31,458 nt of DNA, from IMG/VR virus record IMGVR_UViG_3300032229_000683, positions 1-31,458 of that record. The stretch is one strand, 5' to 3'. A program made the translations under genes and the position numbers. The notes below the pieces were generated by a model. That model was not told the DNA's origin. It saw nothing but the letters and a program-made list of their open reading frames with translations, and did no database searches. This document shows positions 6,193-12,358 of this stretch, one piece after another; position 1 is the stretch's first letter; every line of letters begins with the position of its first letter. This DNA is from a virus.

Positions 6193-6328
6193 TCATTTCT
6201 TTACATTCTTTTTTCAACTTGCCTTGAGCTAGTAAAGAATATACCAAGTCCTTGATTTGTTCATCATTTAGAATCTGAGCTAAAGTCCAAACGCAAGTGT
6301 CTTCTGAGGTAACTAGTAATTTTTTCAT
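6173..6328 (-). CDS. 51-aa hypothetical protein
   Basis: ATG 6328 to TAA 6173, 51 codons. The protein begins MKKLLVTSEDTCVWTLAQIL and ends MIAEWEN; it is mostly helical and acidic to neutral, with two cysteines and no membrane segment. It is too short to have scored as a long reading frame, but it has its own TATCTTTG promoter (6359-6366), the same leader as the next gene, and a start at the same distance from its box. This makes it a convincing gene. Function unknown. Confidence 0.75.
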   Translation of the reverse strand: MKKLLVTSEDTCVWTLAQILNDEQIKDLVYSLLAQGKLKKECKEMIAEWEN

Positions 6329-6366
6329 TGTAGTTGTGTTTTGTTGTTATTGAAAGAACAAAGATA
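6324..6366 (-). repeat. Promoter-leader repeat, copy 2
   Basis: 43 bases matching 6128-6170 with one mismatch. It carries the start region, leader and -7 box of the 51-aa gene, pointing to duplication of a regulatory cassette rather than of the coding region. Confidence 0.85.
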
Positions 6367-6390
6367 AGGAGGTTGAATTAATCTGCCAAA
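6359..6390 (-). promoter_or_regulatory. Bacteroidota-type promoter for the 51-aa gene
   Basis: Minus strand: TTTG (6390-6387), 20 bases, TATCTTTG (6366-6359), 30 bases ahead of ATG 6328. Its -33 element lies within the last codons of the upstream 66-aa gene. Confidence 0.75.
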
Positions 6391-6578
6391 AGTTTTTTTT
6401 CAACATCAAAAATAATTTCTTGGAGTTTGGTCTGAACTTCTGAATACCCAATCATATCAGGATAATCGATTAGGATATCCACGCAAGCATTGTGAAGGAT
6501 TTTAATCTGTCCCAAAGTTAATTTTAGACTTACTGGTACGTCGTTCGTATTGTTGACTAAGGTTGTATATGTTTTCAT
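6378..6578 (-). CDS. 66-aa hypothetical protein
   Basis: Soluble protein, probably two or three helices after a short beta-like N-terminus (MKTYTTLVNNTNDVPVSLKL). The rest (LGQIKILHNACVDILIDYPD, VQTKLQEIIFDVEKKLLAD) is amphipathic. No motif recognised. It has its own promoter (6596-6626) directly after a terminator, so it is regulated separately from the two genes upstream. No terminator follows it, so reading into the 51-aa gene is possible. Confidence 0.75.
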   Translation of the reverse strand: MKTYTTLVNNTNDVPVSLKLTLGQIKILHNACVDILIDYPDMIGYSEVQTKLQEIIFDVEKKLLAD

Positions 6579-6595
6579 TTTATAATTGATTTATG

Positions 6596-6626
6596 CAAAG
6601 ATAATGACCTTATATGATATGGCAAA
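6596..6626 (-). promoter_or_regulatory. Bacteroidota-type promoter for the 66-aa gene
   Basis: Minus strand: TTTG (6626-6623), 19 bases, TATCTTTG (6603-6596), 17 bases ahead of ATG 6578. The -33 element is formed by the end of the T-run of the preceding terminator. Confidence 0.8.
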
Positions 6627-6650
6627 AAAAACCCCCATAAAATATGAGGG
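6624..6650 (-). terminator. Intrinsic terminator after the 71-aa gene
   Basis: Minus strand: CCCTCATA (6650-6643), loop TTT, TATGGGGG (6639-6632; one G-U pair), then eight T (6631-6624). It follows the stop of the 71-aa gene at 6673. Confidence 0.8.
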
Positions 6651-6672
6651 AATTTTAACTACAACATGGGAA

Positions 6673-6888
6673 TTAATTTTTCTTATTCTTTTCAGATTGA
6701 ATATAAGCTTCCATCTTCTCGAAACGAGTTAGGACCTCTTTGGTAGGTCCTTTGATTGCAAAGTCAACCATAACATCTGTTGCAAGAGCAATCATAAGTA
6801 ATGATGGACAAATACCACAATCTGTGAAATACTTTTGAACCAAGTGTGACTGGTTCTGAAATACGATTTGTTCTTCTTTAGTTCTCAT
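6673..6888 (-). CDS. 71-aa hypothetical protein
   Basis: Mostly helical. The middle (CGICPSLLMIALATDVMVDF) is hydrophobic but too polar and broken for a clear membrane helix. The C-terminus is charged (FEKMEAYIQSEKNKKN). It contains a CxxC (CGIC), which could be a redox or metal site but stands alone. Its ATG lies 2 bases after the stop of the 55-aa gene, so the two form an operon closed by the terminator at 6624-6650. Function unknown. Confidence 0.75.
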   Translation of the reverse strand: MRTKEEQIVFQNQSHLVQKYFTDCGICPSLLMIALATDVMVDFAIKGPTKEVLTRFEKMEAYIQSEKNKKN

Positions 6889-6890
6889 AA

Positions 6891-7058
6891 TTAAATTGAT
6901 TTATATAGGTCACATAAATGTTGTTCATAAGCTGCTCTTTCAGCTTCTTTTCTTTCTTCTAACCAAATTTCATAATCCATATCCAAGTCTTCAGGATATG
7001 ATGTATCGTCGAGCTCTAAGTCGAAGATAGTGTCCAATAGTTTTTTTGTCTGTCCCAT
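6891..7058 (-). CDS. 55-aa acidic hypothetical protein
   Basis: Starts at ATG 7058 (MGQTKKLLDTIFDLELDD). The frame is open up to an ATG at 7109, but that longer form would cover the promoter (7078-7109) and encode its -7 box, so the inner start, 19 bases after the box, is preferred. The protein is strongly acidic (SYPEDLDMDYEIWLEERKEA), helical in its second half and lacks any known motif. Short acidic early proteins in phages often bind host proteins, but nothing here shows a target. First gene of a two-gene operon. Confidence 0.7.
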   Translation of the reverse strand: MGQTKKLLDTIFDLELDDTSYPEDLDMDYEIWLEERKEAERAAYEQHLCDLYKSI

Positions 7059-7077
7059 TTTGATTTGTTTTATATTA

Positions 7078-7109
7078 CAAAGATAAGGGTTCACCCCGAT
7101 ATAATCCAA
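7078..7109 (-). promoter_or_regulatory. Bacteroidota-type promoter for the 55/71-aa operon
   Basis: Minus strand: TTG (7109-7107), 21 bases, TATCTTTG (7085-7078). It follows directly after the terminators that close the late genes, so it starts the small-gene block. Confidence 0.75.
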
Positions 7110-7117
7110 TATAAATG

Positions 7118-7145
7118 AAAAAAAACCCGAGAATTTTTTCTCGGG
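7118..7145 (-). terminator. Intrinsic terminator, second of a tandem pair
   Basis: Minus strand: CCCGAGAA (7145-7138), loop AAAA, TTCTCGGG (7133-7126), then eight T (7125-7118). A perfect 8-bp stem and U-run. It backs up the terminator just upstream at the end of the late genes. Confidence 0.9.
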
Positions 7146-7161
7146 CTTAATATATTGAGTT

Positions 7162-7233
7162 AAAAAAAAAAACGAGGGGGGAAAATGGGATAATAGTAGT
7201 ATTAGAATGAATCTGCAAGAAAAGCCCCCCTCG
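7162..7233 (-). terminator. Long-loop intrinsic terminator, first of a tandem pair
   Basis: Minus strand: CGAGGGGGG (7233-7225) pairs with CCCCCCTCG (7181-7173), followed by eleven T (7172-7162). The loop is 43 bases, unusually long, with no obvious inner structure. It lies 37 bases after the stop of the last late gene (7270). Confidence 0.75.
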
Positions 7234-7269
7234 ACTATAAATATAGGATACTTTTCAAATTATACAATA

Positions 7270-8184
7270 TTATTCTTTGATTGGAACGCAGTTTGGAACA
7301 AGTTTTCCATCTTTCAATTTCAAACCGATTGCCTCGTATCCCTCGTAACAAGCATCTTCCAAACCCATTTCATAATCGACAGCAGAAGAAATAATGTCGA
7401 CATGTCCGTCCATATAATCAACATCATAAGTTTCACCAACCTCTTCCATAATTTCAGACATAATATCTTTGAAATCATTTACAAGAAGTCTTGCTTCTTC
7501 AACTTGTTCTGTTGTTGCTTTGCCAGCCTTCATTACCTCATCTTCAATTCTGAAAACATTATCGGCAACTTGTGCTGCGCTACGAACCATTCCTGTGGTT
7601 TCTTCGTCTAATGGTAAATCTAATAGTTGCTCAAATGTACTTTGAGCGCCAGGACATAAGTGGAAAAATCTTGTTTTATAACCCAATACATCCATGTTAC
7701 CTTCAATGAAAGCAACTGGTTCCACAAGTAAGTCTTCGTTTAGAACGATAGGTCCTGGTTGAACAACAACAGAAGAAGCACATCTTGCATATGATTCTTT
7801 ATAATCATATCCTTGTGCTTTTTTCTTTGCTATACATGCTCCCAAAGCGGAATCTTTAGGAACAGAAAAACTATCAAGTTTAGCCCAATATTTGTAATAC
7901 TCCCCAAAACTTGAAAGACAGAAACCTAATCTATCTTTCAAATTGAGGAATTGTTTTTTCATTTTTGTATTGGAAGAACAACGTGTGAGGTAAGCACCTC
8001 TTGTTTCTTTCTTCCTTGGCATAAGAACAAAAAGTTCATCTTTGCTCATCTTTTCTCCCCTCTCTTTATAAGAATTACATACAGCAAATCTTTGAGCATT
8101 ATCAGGAAATTCATTTTTGAGTTCGCTCATACAACGAGATATGAATTGCTCGTCAGTTTCATTTTTTCTTTTAGATGTCGGCAT
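7270..8184 (-). CDS. Cys-motif repeat protein at the end of the late operon
   Basis: 304 aa, last gene of the late block. The N-terminal half holds spaced repeats of a Cys-containing motif: DEQFISRCMSEL with FPDNAQRFAVCNSY (10-38), RGAYLTRCSSN with LKDRLGFCLSSF (62-93), and ALGACIAKK with ESYARCASS (113-137). The C-terminal half is helical and ends DACYEGYEAIGLKLKDGKLV and PNCVPIKE. The xxFxxRC...QRxAVC pattern and the CYEGYExIG...PNCVPI tail are known to me from phage head or prohead-associated proteins, usually as tails of larger proteins. A virion role is likely from position, but its activity is unknown. No signal peptide. Lysis enzyme motifs are absent. Confidence 0.7.
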   Translation of the reverse strand: MPTSKRKNETDEQFISRCMSELKNEFPDNAQRFAVCNSYKERGEKMSKDELFVLMPRKKETRGAYLTRCSSNTKMKKQFLNLKDRLGFCLSSFGEYYKYWAKLDSFSVPKDSALGACIAKKKAQGYDYKESYARCASSVVVQPGPIVLNEDLLVEPVAFIEGNMDVLGYKTRFFHLCPGAQSTFEQLLDLPLDEETTGMVRSAAQVADNVFRIEDEVMKAGKATTEQVEEARLLVNDFKDIMSEIMEEVGETYDVDYMDGHVDIISSAVDYEMGLEDACYEGYEAIGLKLKDGKLVPNCVPIKE

Positions 8185-8185
8185 A

Positions 8186-8440
8186 TTATAGGTTTCCTTT
8201 TAGTCTTTTATTTTCGGCGTGTAATTCGTCTATTTTCTTCTCTAAATCCTGTATTTTTATATTCAGACCTTCAATTTCTTTCTTCAAATCGTTGATTATT
8301 TGAGAATAAAGATTAACACTAGTCTCAAGGTTTTTCAACACAATTGAGTCTGTTTCAGCATTTGTTTTTCTTCTACCAACAAACCAACCCGCAATACCAG
8401 TTAGGACATTTGATAATAAAAGTAATAACTCGTTATTCAT
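8186..8440 (-). CDS. Membrane-anchored coiled-coil protein (holin-like candidate)
   Basis: 84 aa from ATG 8440, which overlaps the upstream stop as TAATG; this supports it over an in-frame ATG at 8464. Residues about 4-23 (ELLLLLSNVLTGIAGWFVG) form one membrane helix, followed by RRK, and the remainder is a long heptad-like coiled coil (IINDLKKEIEGLNIKIQDLE and onward). The basic residues after the helix suggest that the coil is cytoplasmic. One membrane helix plus a coil occurs in some holins and spanin-like proteins, but also in unannotated Bacteroidota phage proteins of this layout. It is the only membrane protein late in the operon, hence the lysis suggestion; weak evidence. Confidence 0.7.
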   Translation of the reverse strand: MNNELLLLLSNVLTGIAGWFVGRRKTNAETDSIVLKNLETSVNLYSQIINDLKKEIEGLNIKIQDLEKKIDELHAENKRLKGNL

Positions 8441-9063
8441 TAGTAACACCCTCCCCATAGACATGCATATTCAGGACCAGAGTAGTATCCGATACCAGCT
8501 CTTGCGAAACCTGAAGCCCATAGATATTCTGAACCAACTCCATTTGTTAAATGAACTCCACCAAAGTAGTTCTGAGAAATATGAGGGAATAAACCTTCTG
8601 AAGAGTTGAAGTTGTAAACTAGTGGATAGTTGTTTGAGTTGAAGATAAGCTCTTGTCTAGTTCTTTCTCTAAAGAATTGTGCTCTCTCATCTGCTTTATC
8701 TGTGAACCACTGCATTTCTTTTAGAGTGATTGATTGTTCAGCACCATTAACAATACCATTATTTTTAATACGACCCCACACAGATGGTAAACATTCCGCG
8801 TAAGCTTGCCATAAAACCCAAGGCTGTAAGAAATACTCCAAGAAATTCTGATTGATTAAAGTTAAAGTATTACCTGAAATTTCATTAAGTAACTGAACGT
8901 AATAGGGGCGACCTATTAAGTACTCAACGTGCATCTGTTGTACAACACCAATGAATGGTAATAAAACAGCACTTGTTACATTGCCATCAATATCAGTAAA
9001 ATTTTTAATCTTGGTCTCAGAAACCATTAAGATATTCTGAGGAACGAGTGCTTGGTATGCCAT
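8440..9063 (-). CDS. Head-tail connector-like protein (DUF6712-like)
   Basis: 207 aa, directly after the portal gene (1 base between). The N-terminal part (FTDIDGNVTSAVLLPFIGVV, then QQMHVEYLIGRPYYVQLLNE) matches the helical pattern of head-completion/adaptor proteins of Bacteroidota phages: a run of short helices with an xxQxxYIxxxxGxxYYxxLLxxI motif. The C-terminal 60 residues are Gly-, Tyr- and Asn-rich (LWASGFARAGIGYYSGPEYA) and end CLWGGCY, which may be exposed. Likely role: ring under the portal that closes the filled head and receives the tail. Family name from memory; role from position. Confidence 0.65.
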   Translation of the reverse strand: MAYQALVPQNILMVSETKIKNFTDIDGNVTSAVLLPFIGVVQQMHVEYLIGRPYYVQLLNEISGNTLTLINQNFLEYFLQPWVLWQAYAECLPSVWGRIKNNGIVNGAEQSITLKEMQWFTDKADERAQFFRERTRQELIFNSNNYPLVYNFNSSEGLFPHISQNYFGGVHLTNGVGSEYLWASGFARAGIGYYSGPEYACLWGGCY

Positions 9064-9064
9064 A

Positions 9065-10258
9065 TTAACCAGTTATATTTTCTTGTTTATCTACACCGAC
9101 AACTTCTTCTTTATTAACATCAACAGTTTCAATTGGTGCTTTATCAGGAACTGTTACCATTTGGAATTGTTTAATATCTATCTCTGCTGGCTTCTTATCT
9201 CTAAGTAATAATAACTTTTCGAATACCTTTTTAATCTCTTCTTGGATTGGTTTAATAACCAAGTGTTGGAAGTGGTCCTGAGCTTCTAAGTGGTCTGCAG
9301 AACCAAGTCTTCCTGGAGTTTGTATACCAAGTAATTCAGGAGAACTAATTTGATGTGATGTAAGAATTGCCTGTTGAACAGAATCACTCATTTCCAGCCA
9401 CATCTTATCTGAACCATTAGCGGCGATTGTTGTAATATCAGGTGCTTCTTCTTTTGAATTAGCGAATGTAAGCATCAATTTTCCTGGATTGTTGGATGAG
9501 CTATACTTCGCAGTTAAAGTTTTGTAAATCTGTTCTCTTTCTTCAGGACCAGGAACCCCGTTATTTAGAGATATAAATAGACTTGGATTAAGACCATTTA
9601 TAATATTTGAGTGCCACCAATTGTATACTTCTACTTCTGTAGAAATTGCTGTTGCTCCACCCCAATATGAAGGTGTTGCATAATATTCGTTACCTGGCGA
9701 ATGTGTTGTATAATAGAAAACTTGTGATGGTTCAGGTGATTCCAAACTAAATGATGGGATTATTCTTGGTGGAAATTTCTTTGGATATACCCAATCACTT
9801 GAATAGAAGTAGTTAACAACTCTATCATTAATATCTGCTCTTTCAGCTCTTAGTTTTGATGTATCCATTGCATACATTTCAAAACCTAAATCTCTATCAC
9901 GACGCCATACGATGTTGATACTAAATGCACCATAGAGAATAAAATCTAGTGTTGCTCTATTCCACAAATCATATACTGTCTCACCAAGTGAATTAGCCAT
10001 TTGTAGTCTTTGATTATCCCCGTCTTTGAGAGATATTTCCTCTCCCCTAACACCATACCATTTGGACATTACACAGGCTCTATGAGTCGGAGAACTATTA
10101 TAAAGACGAATTAATTCTTGTGGTGCAAGATTTGCAATACCATAAAATACCCATGGCGTTCTATTGTTTAATGCTGGTTGTTCTTCAATGATTGGAACTC
10201 TAGCAGTCATGAAATCAAAGACCTCAAAAATTCTTTCGTTATTTTTTTGTTCACTCAT
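9065..10258 (-). CDS. Portal protein (HK97 type)
   Basis: 397 aa, within the range for short HK97-type portals. It would form the dodecameric ring at the head vertex through which TerL pumps DNA. Supporting features: a wing and stem region with LAPQELIRLYNSSPTHRACV (about 44-63), a beta-rich part with FILYGAFSINIVWRRDRDLG (about 106-125) and a clip/crown segment near the end with ISSPELLGIQTPGRLG (about 302-317), then a helix HFQHLVIKPIQEEIKKVFEK. These are hallmarks of Phage_portal proteins. The last 35 residues are charged and probably disordered. Unusually, the gene lies downstream of capsid and tube genes rather than beside terL. Confidence 0.88.
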   Translation of the reverse strand: MSEQKNNERIFEVFDFMTARVPIIEEQPALNNRTPWVFYGIANLAPQELIRLYNSSPTHRACVMSKWYGVRGEEISLKDGDNQRLQMANSLGETVYDLWNRATLDFILYGAFSINIVWRRDRDLGFEMYAMDTSKLRAERADINDRVVNYFYSSDWVYPKKFPPRIIPSFSLESPEPSQVFYYTTHSPGNEYYATPSYWGGATAISTEVEVYNWWHSNIINGLNPSLFISLNNGVPGPEEREQIYKTLTAKYSSSNNPGKLMLTFANSKEEAPDITTIAANGSDKMWLEMSDSVQQAILTSHQISSPELLGIQTPGRLGSADHLEAQDHFQHLVIKPIQEEIKKVFEKLLLLRDKKPAEIDIKQFQMVTVPDKAPIETVDVNKEEVVGVDKQENITG

Positions 10259-10291
10259 ATTATTAAATATATAAAATTGTGGCTATAATGC

Positions 10292-10714
10292 TTATGGTGT
10301 GATTTCACCAGGAGCGAATATATAGTTTGAATTATTTTCGTTATTTGAGATATACTCAACATAGAAATCGTTTGTGGTGGTTGCAGATTGTGCTACCACA
10401 ATTGCTTGACCATTTTCAATAACCCCATCACTAAGTGCAGGATTTAAGTTCCCACTACCATTTGGTTGTTGATAGATTGCATACGTATAAAGTCCTTCAT
10501 ATGGAAATCTAATTTCACCAACTCCATTACCTTCTACAACCTCAAATTCATCATATCTTGATTTGTGTGATGAAACATCTACAGGAATAAATCTAACTTG
10601 TTGTTTGGAAAATATATGCGTAAAAGAAAACAACCACTCAGGGTTGGATATAGTTGCATTTTGAGATACTGTAACAACTAAACTGTTAAGAGAATTGGTT
10701 TTAATTATTAACAT
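10292..10714 (-). CDS. Small beta-rich virion protein
   Basis: 140 aa with repeated beta-strand patterns (LIIKTNSLNSLVVTVSQNA, GVGEIRFPYEGLYTYAIYQQ) and no helices of note. It lies between the tube-like gene and the portal, and a G/C hairpin precedes it. Proteins with this layout (short beta domain, a GxYxYxIYxQ strand, then xxVENGxxVV; here GVIENGQAIVV) recur in Bacteroidota phages beside capsid genes. They could decorate the capsid or form part of the neck. The exact role is unknown. Confidence 0.65.
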   Translation of the reverse strand: MLIIKTNSLNSLVVTVSQNATISNPEWLFSFTHIFSKQQVRFIPVDVSSHKSRYDEFEVVEGNGVGEIRFPYEGLYTYAIYQQPNGSGNLNPALSDGVIENGQAIVVAQSATTTNDFYVEYISNNENNSNYIFAPGEITP

Positions 10715-10725
10715 GGCTAAAATAA

Positions 10726-10744
10726 GGGGGGTATTTAACCCCCC
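10726..10744 (-). other. G/C hairpin after the tube-like gene
   Basis: GGGGGGT (10726-10732) and ACCCCCC (10738-10744) with a 5-base loop. On the minus strand it is followed by TTATTTT, so it may act as a weak terminator or protect the 3' end of the abundant upstream mRNA. A near twin lies at 11322-11337. Confidence 0.6.
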
Positions 10745-10753
10745 AATTATTTA

Positions 10754-11281
10754 TTAAGATTGAACTGTGATACCTTGAGCAATTGATGCTAAAGAGCCAG
10801 AAAGTTGGTTCATTGGGTTTGGTTCAAGATAATTGAAGTTAATTGAATAACCATTCTTGTCTCCCAATTGAAGTCCACTCGCACTGTTTCCACCACCTAC
10901 GTAACAACCGTAAGTTTGTCCACAGTAGAAGAACTGACCATTGTTATCTTCAACAACGATAGCTAATCTTTGAGATTGTGCTAAAGTTTTTAAGATATTT
11001 CTTTTGGTCTGCTCTAACTTATTGAAGTAAGTTACGATTTCACCACCATAGAAAACTGTACCATTTTCAAGTGAAGCGTTAACTGTTTCAGTAAGCTGAC
11101 TCGTAGTTCTGATTAATTGAAACTCATAGAAAGTTCCACTACCAGAAATTGCAGTGATTGTATCTCCAGTTGACTGAGTGATTGATGTTACATTATCATA
11201 ATCAGTAATCCAAAGAGTCTTAAGACCCCCTGTATTGTCGCGACATCCGATTTGAATGCCAGCTGTGAGGTTACAAGCCAT
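10754..11281 (-). CDS. Tail-tube-like virion protein
   Basis: 175 aa, beta-rich. It opens MACNLTAGIQIGCRDNTGGL, then has strands leading to LTETVNASLENGTVFYGGEI, a helix FNKLEQTKRNILKTLAQSQR, and strands LAIVVEDNNGQFFYCGQTYG. The plan of an N-terminal strand pair, a long loop, one helix and a final beta sheet is like that of tail tube proteins; the motif with VEDNNGxFFxxG is common in Bacteroidota phage structural proteins of this size. Hairpins flank the gene on both sides, which fits high and separate expression. A capsid decoration protein is the main alternative. Confidence 0.6.
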   Translation of the reverse strand: MACNLTAGIQIGCRDNTGGLKTLWITDYDNVTSITQSTGDTITAISGSGTFYEFQLIRTTSQLTETVNASLENGTVFYGGEIVTYFNKLEQTKRNILKTLAQSQRLAIVVEDNNGQFFYCGQTYGCYVGGGNSASGLQLGDKNGYSINFNYLEPNPMNQLSGSLASIAQGITVQS

Positions 11282-11321
11282 TTTATTATAATTTATTAAG
11301 TTAGTTTATATGTTATTGATT

Positions 11322-11337
11322 GGGGGTATTAACCCCC
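11322..11337 (-). other. G/C hairpin between capsid and tube-like genes
   Basis: GGGGGT (11322-11327), loop ATTA, ACCCCC (11332-11337). Same design as the hairpin at 10726-10744, so the tube-like gene sits between two matching stem-loops. No long T-run follows on the minus strand, so RNA processing or stability is likelier than termination. Confidence 0.55.
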
Positions 11338-11362
11338 CGACCAAATATTTTTGGTTTAACAA

Positions 11363-12334
11363 TTAAGATAAACCGTTAGTTACAAAGTACGTTGGGAAAG
11401 CAATTGCAGTACCCAATTTCCATGCAGCCATCATTCTTACTTCTTGGAAGTCTTGAGACCACCATGCTCTGTAAGAATCCTCATCTGACTGAAGGTCAGT
11501 TCCAACTAAGAAGTATTGTTGAGCACCTGCAACGATTAAATCAGAACCGTTAAGACCAGGAACACCTACAACTTTGTAGTTAGTTTGAGGATGGTATACA
11601 GAATAAACTGAACCTAATTTATTTTCAGCTGAATCAATGTAGAAGTTGTTAACATTACGTATTGCAACTAAATAACATTTGAATGCAGTTTGACTCATGA
11701 AGATAACGATATCATCTCTGTCGTAGATGTTTCTATCGATTCTTGCGATGATGTTATCGATTTGAGCTAATACAGCGTTTGCCTTCTCTTGAGAAGTAGC
11801 ACCTGTTACAGAACATAATGCAGTTTGACCTGTTAATTTAACAACACCTGAAGTGTTAGCGAAGATTTCTTTGAAACCAGAGAAAGCTGAAGTTGCACTT
11901 GAAGCATTCCAAAGCAAATCTTCATTATATCTCTTAATCATACGAGTTTGTTGGTCGATGATAGCTTGTTCAAATGGAGCAGTTTCGTTATATGAACCTG
12001 GATTCAAATATTGACCCAACCATAGTGTATTTAGCTCTTGCAAACAAAGTGATTGGTTCACTTTTAATGCTTGAACAGTTACTGGAGCTACAGTAAAGTC
12101 TACTGTTCCAGCGTCATTCCATCCACATGTTGTACCAGTCTGCACAACCAATGTTTCAGAAAGTAAGTTTACGTTTTGAGTTCCTTTGATACCTGGAATT
12201 ACGTTTACATATTCCATTGTAACAGGAGACAAAATCGCTTCTGAGATAATGTCTGCGTTAAGCTGGTCTACATAAGCTGATAGTCCACCCAAATCGTAAC
12301 TAAAATTCAATTTAGAAAGATTCTTGTTTTTCAT
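11363..12334 (-). CDS. Major capsid protein
   Basis: 323 aa, typical for an HK97-fold capsid protein without delta domain. An N-terminal helix region (LSKLNFSYDLGGLSAYVDQL) is followed by beta-rich E-loop/P-domain-like parts with TLVVQTGTTCGWNDAG, a spine-helix-like stretch (EQAIIDQQTRMIKRYNEDLL, about 122-141), an A-domain region (IDNIIARIDRNIYDRDDIVI, about 192-211) and a C-terminal sheet with VRMMAAWKLGTAIAFP. It follows the scaffold gene by 24 bases, the standard neighbour. It is probably the most abundant virion protein, and the hairpin after it could help to uncouple its level from later genes. The family is inferred from pattern and context. Confidence 0.82.
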   Translation of the reverse strand: MKNKNLSKLNFSYDLGGLSAYVDQLNADIISEAILSPVTMEYVNVIPGIKGTQNVNLLSETLVVQTGTTCGWNDAGTVDFTVAPVTVQALKVNQSLCLQELNTLWLGQYLNPGSYNETAPFEQAIIDQQTRMIKRYNEDLLWNASSATSAFSGFKEIFANTSGVVKLTGQTALCSVTGATSQEKANAVLAQIDNIIARIDRNIYDRDDIVIFMSQTAFKCYLVAIRNVNNFYIDSAENKLGSVYSVYHPQTNYKVVGVPGLNGSDLIVAGAQQYFLVGTDLQSDEDSYRAWWSQDFQEVRMMAAWKLGTAIAFPTYFVTNGLS

Positions 12335-12358
12335 CTTATTTTATTTTTTATTTTGTTT

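Noticed and set aside
7951-8295. Plus-strand frame of 114 codons
   Set aside because: Phe/Ile/Ser-rich shadow of the 304-aa and 84-aa minus-strand genes; no independent support.
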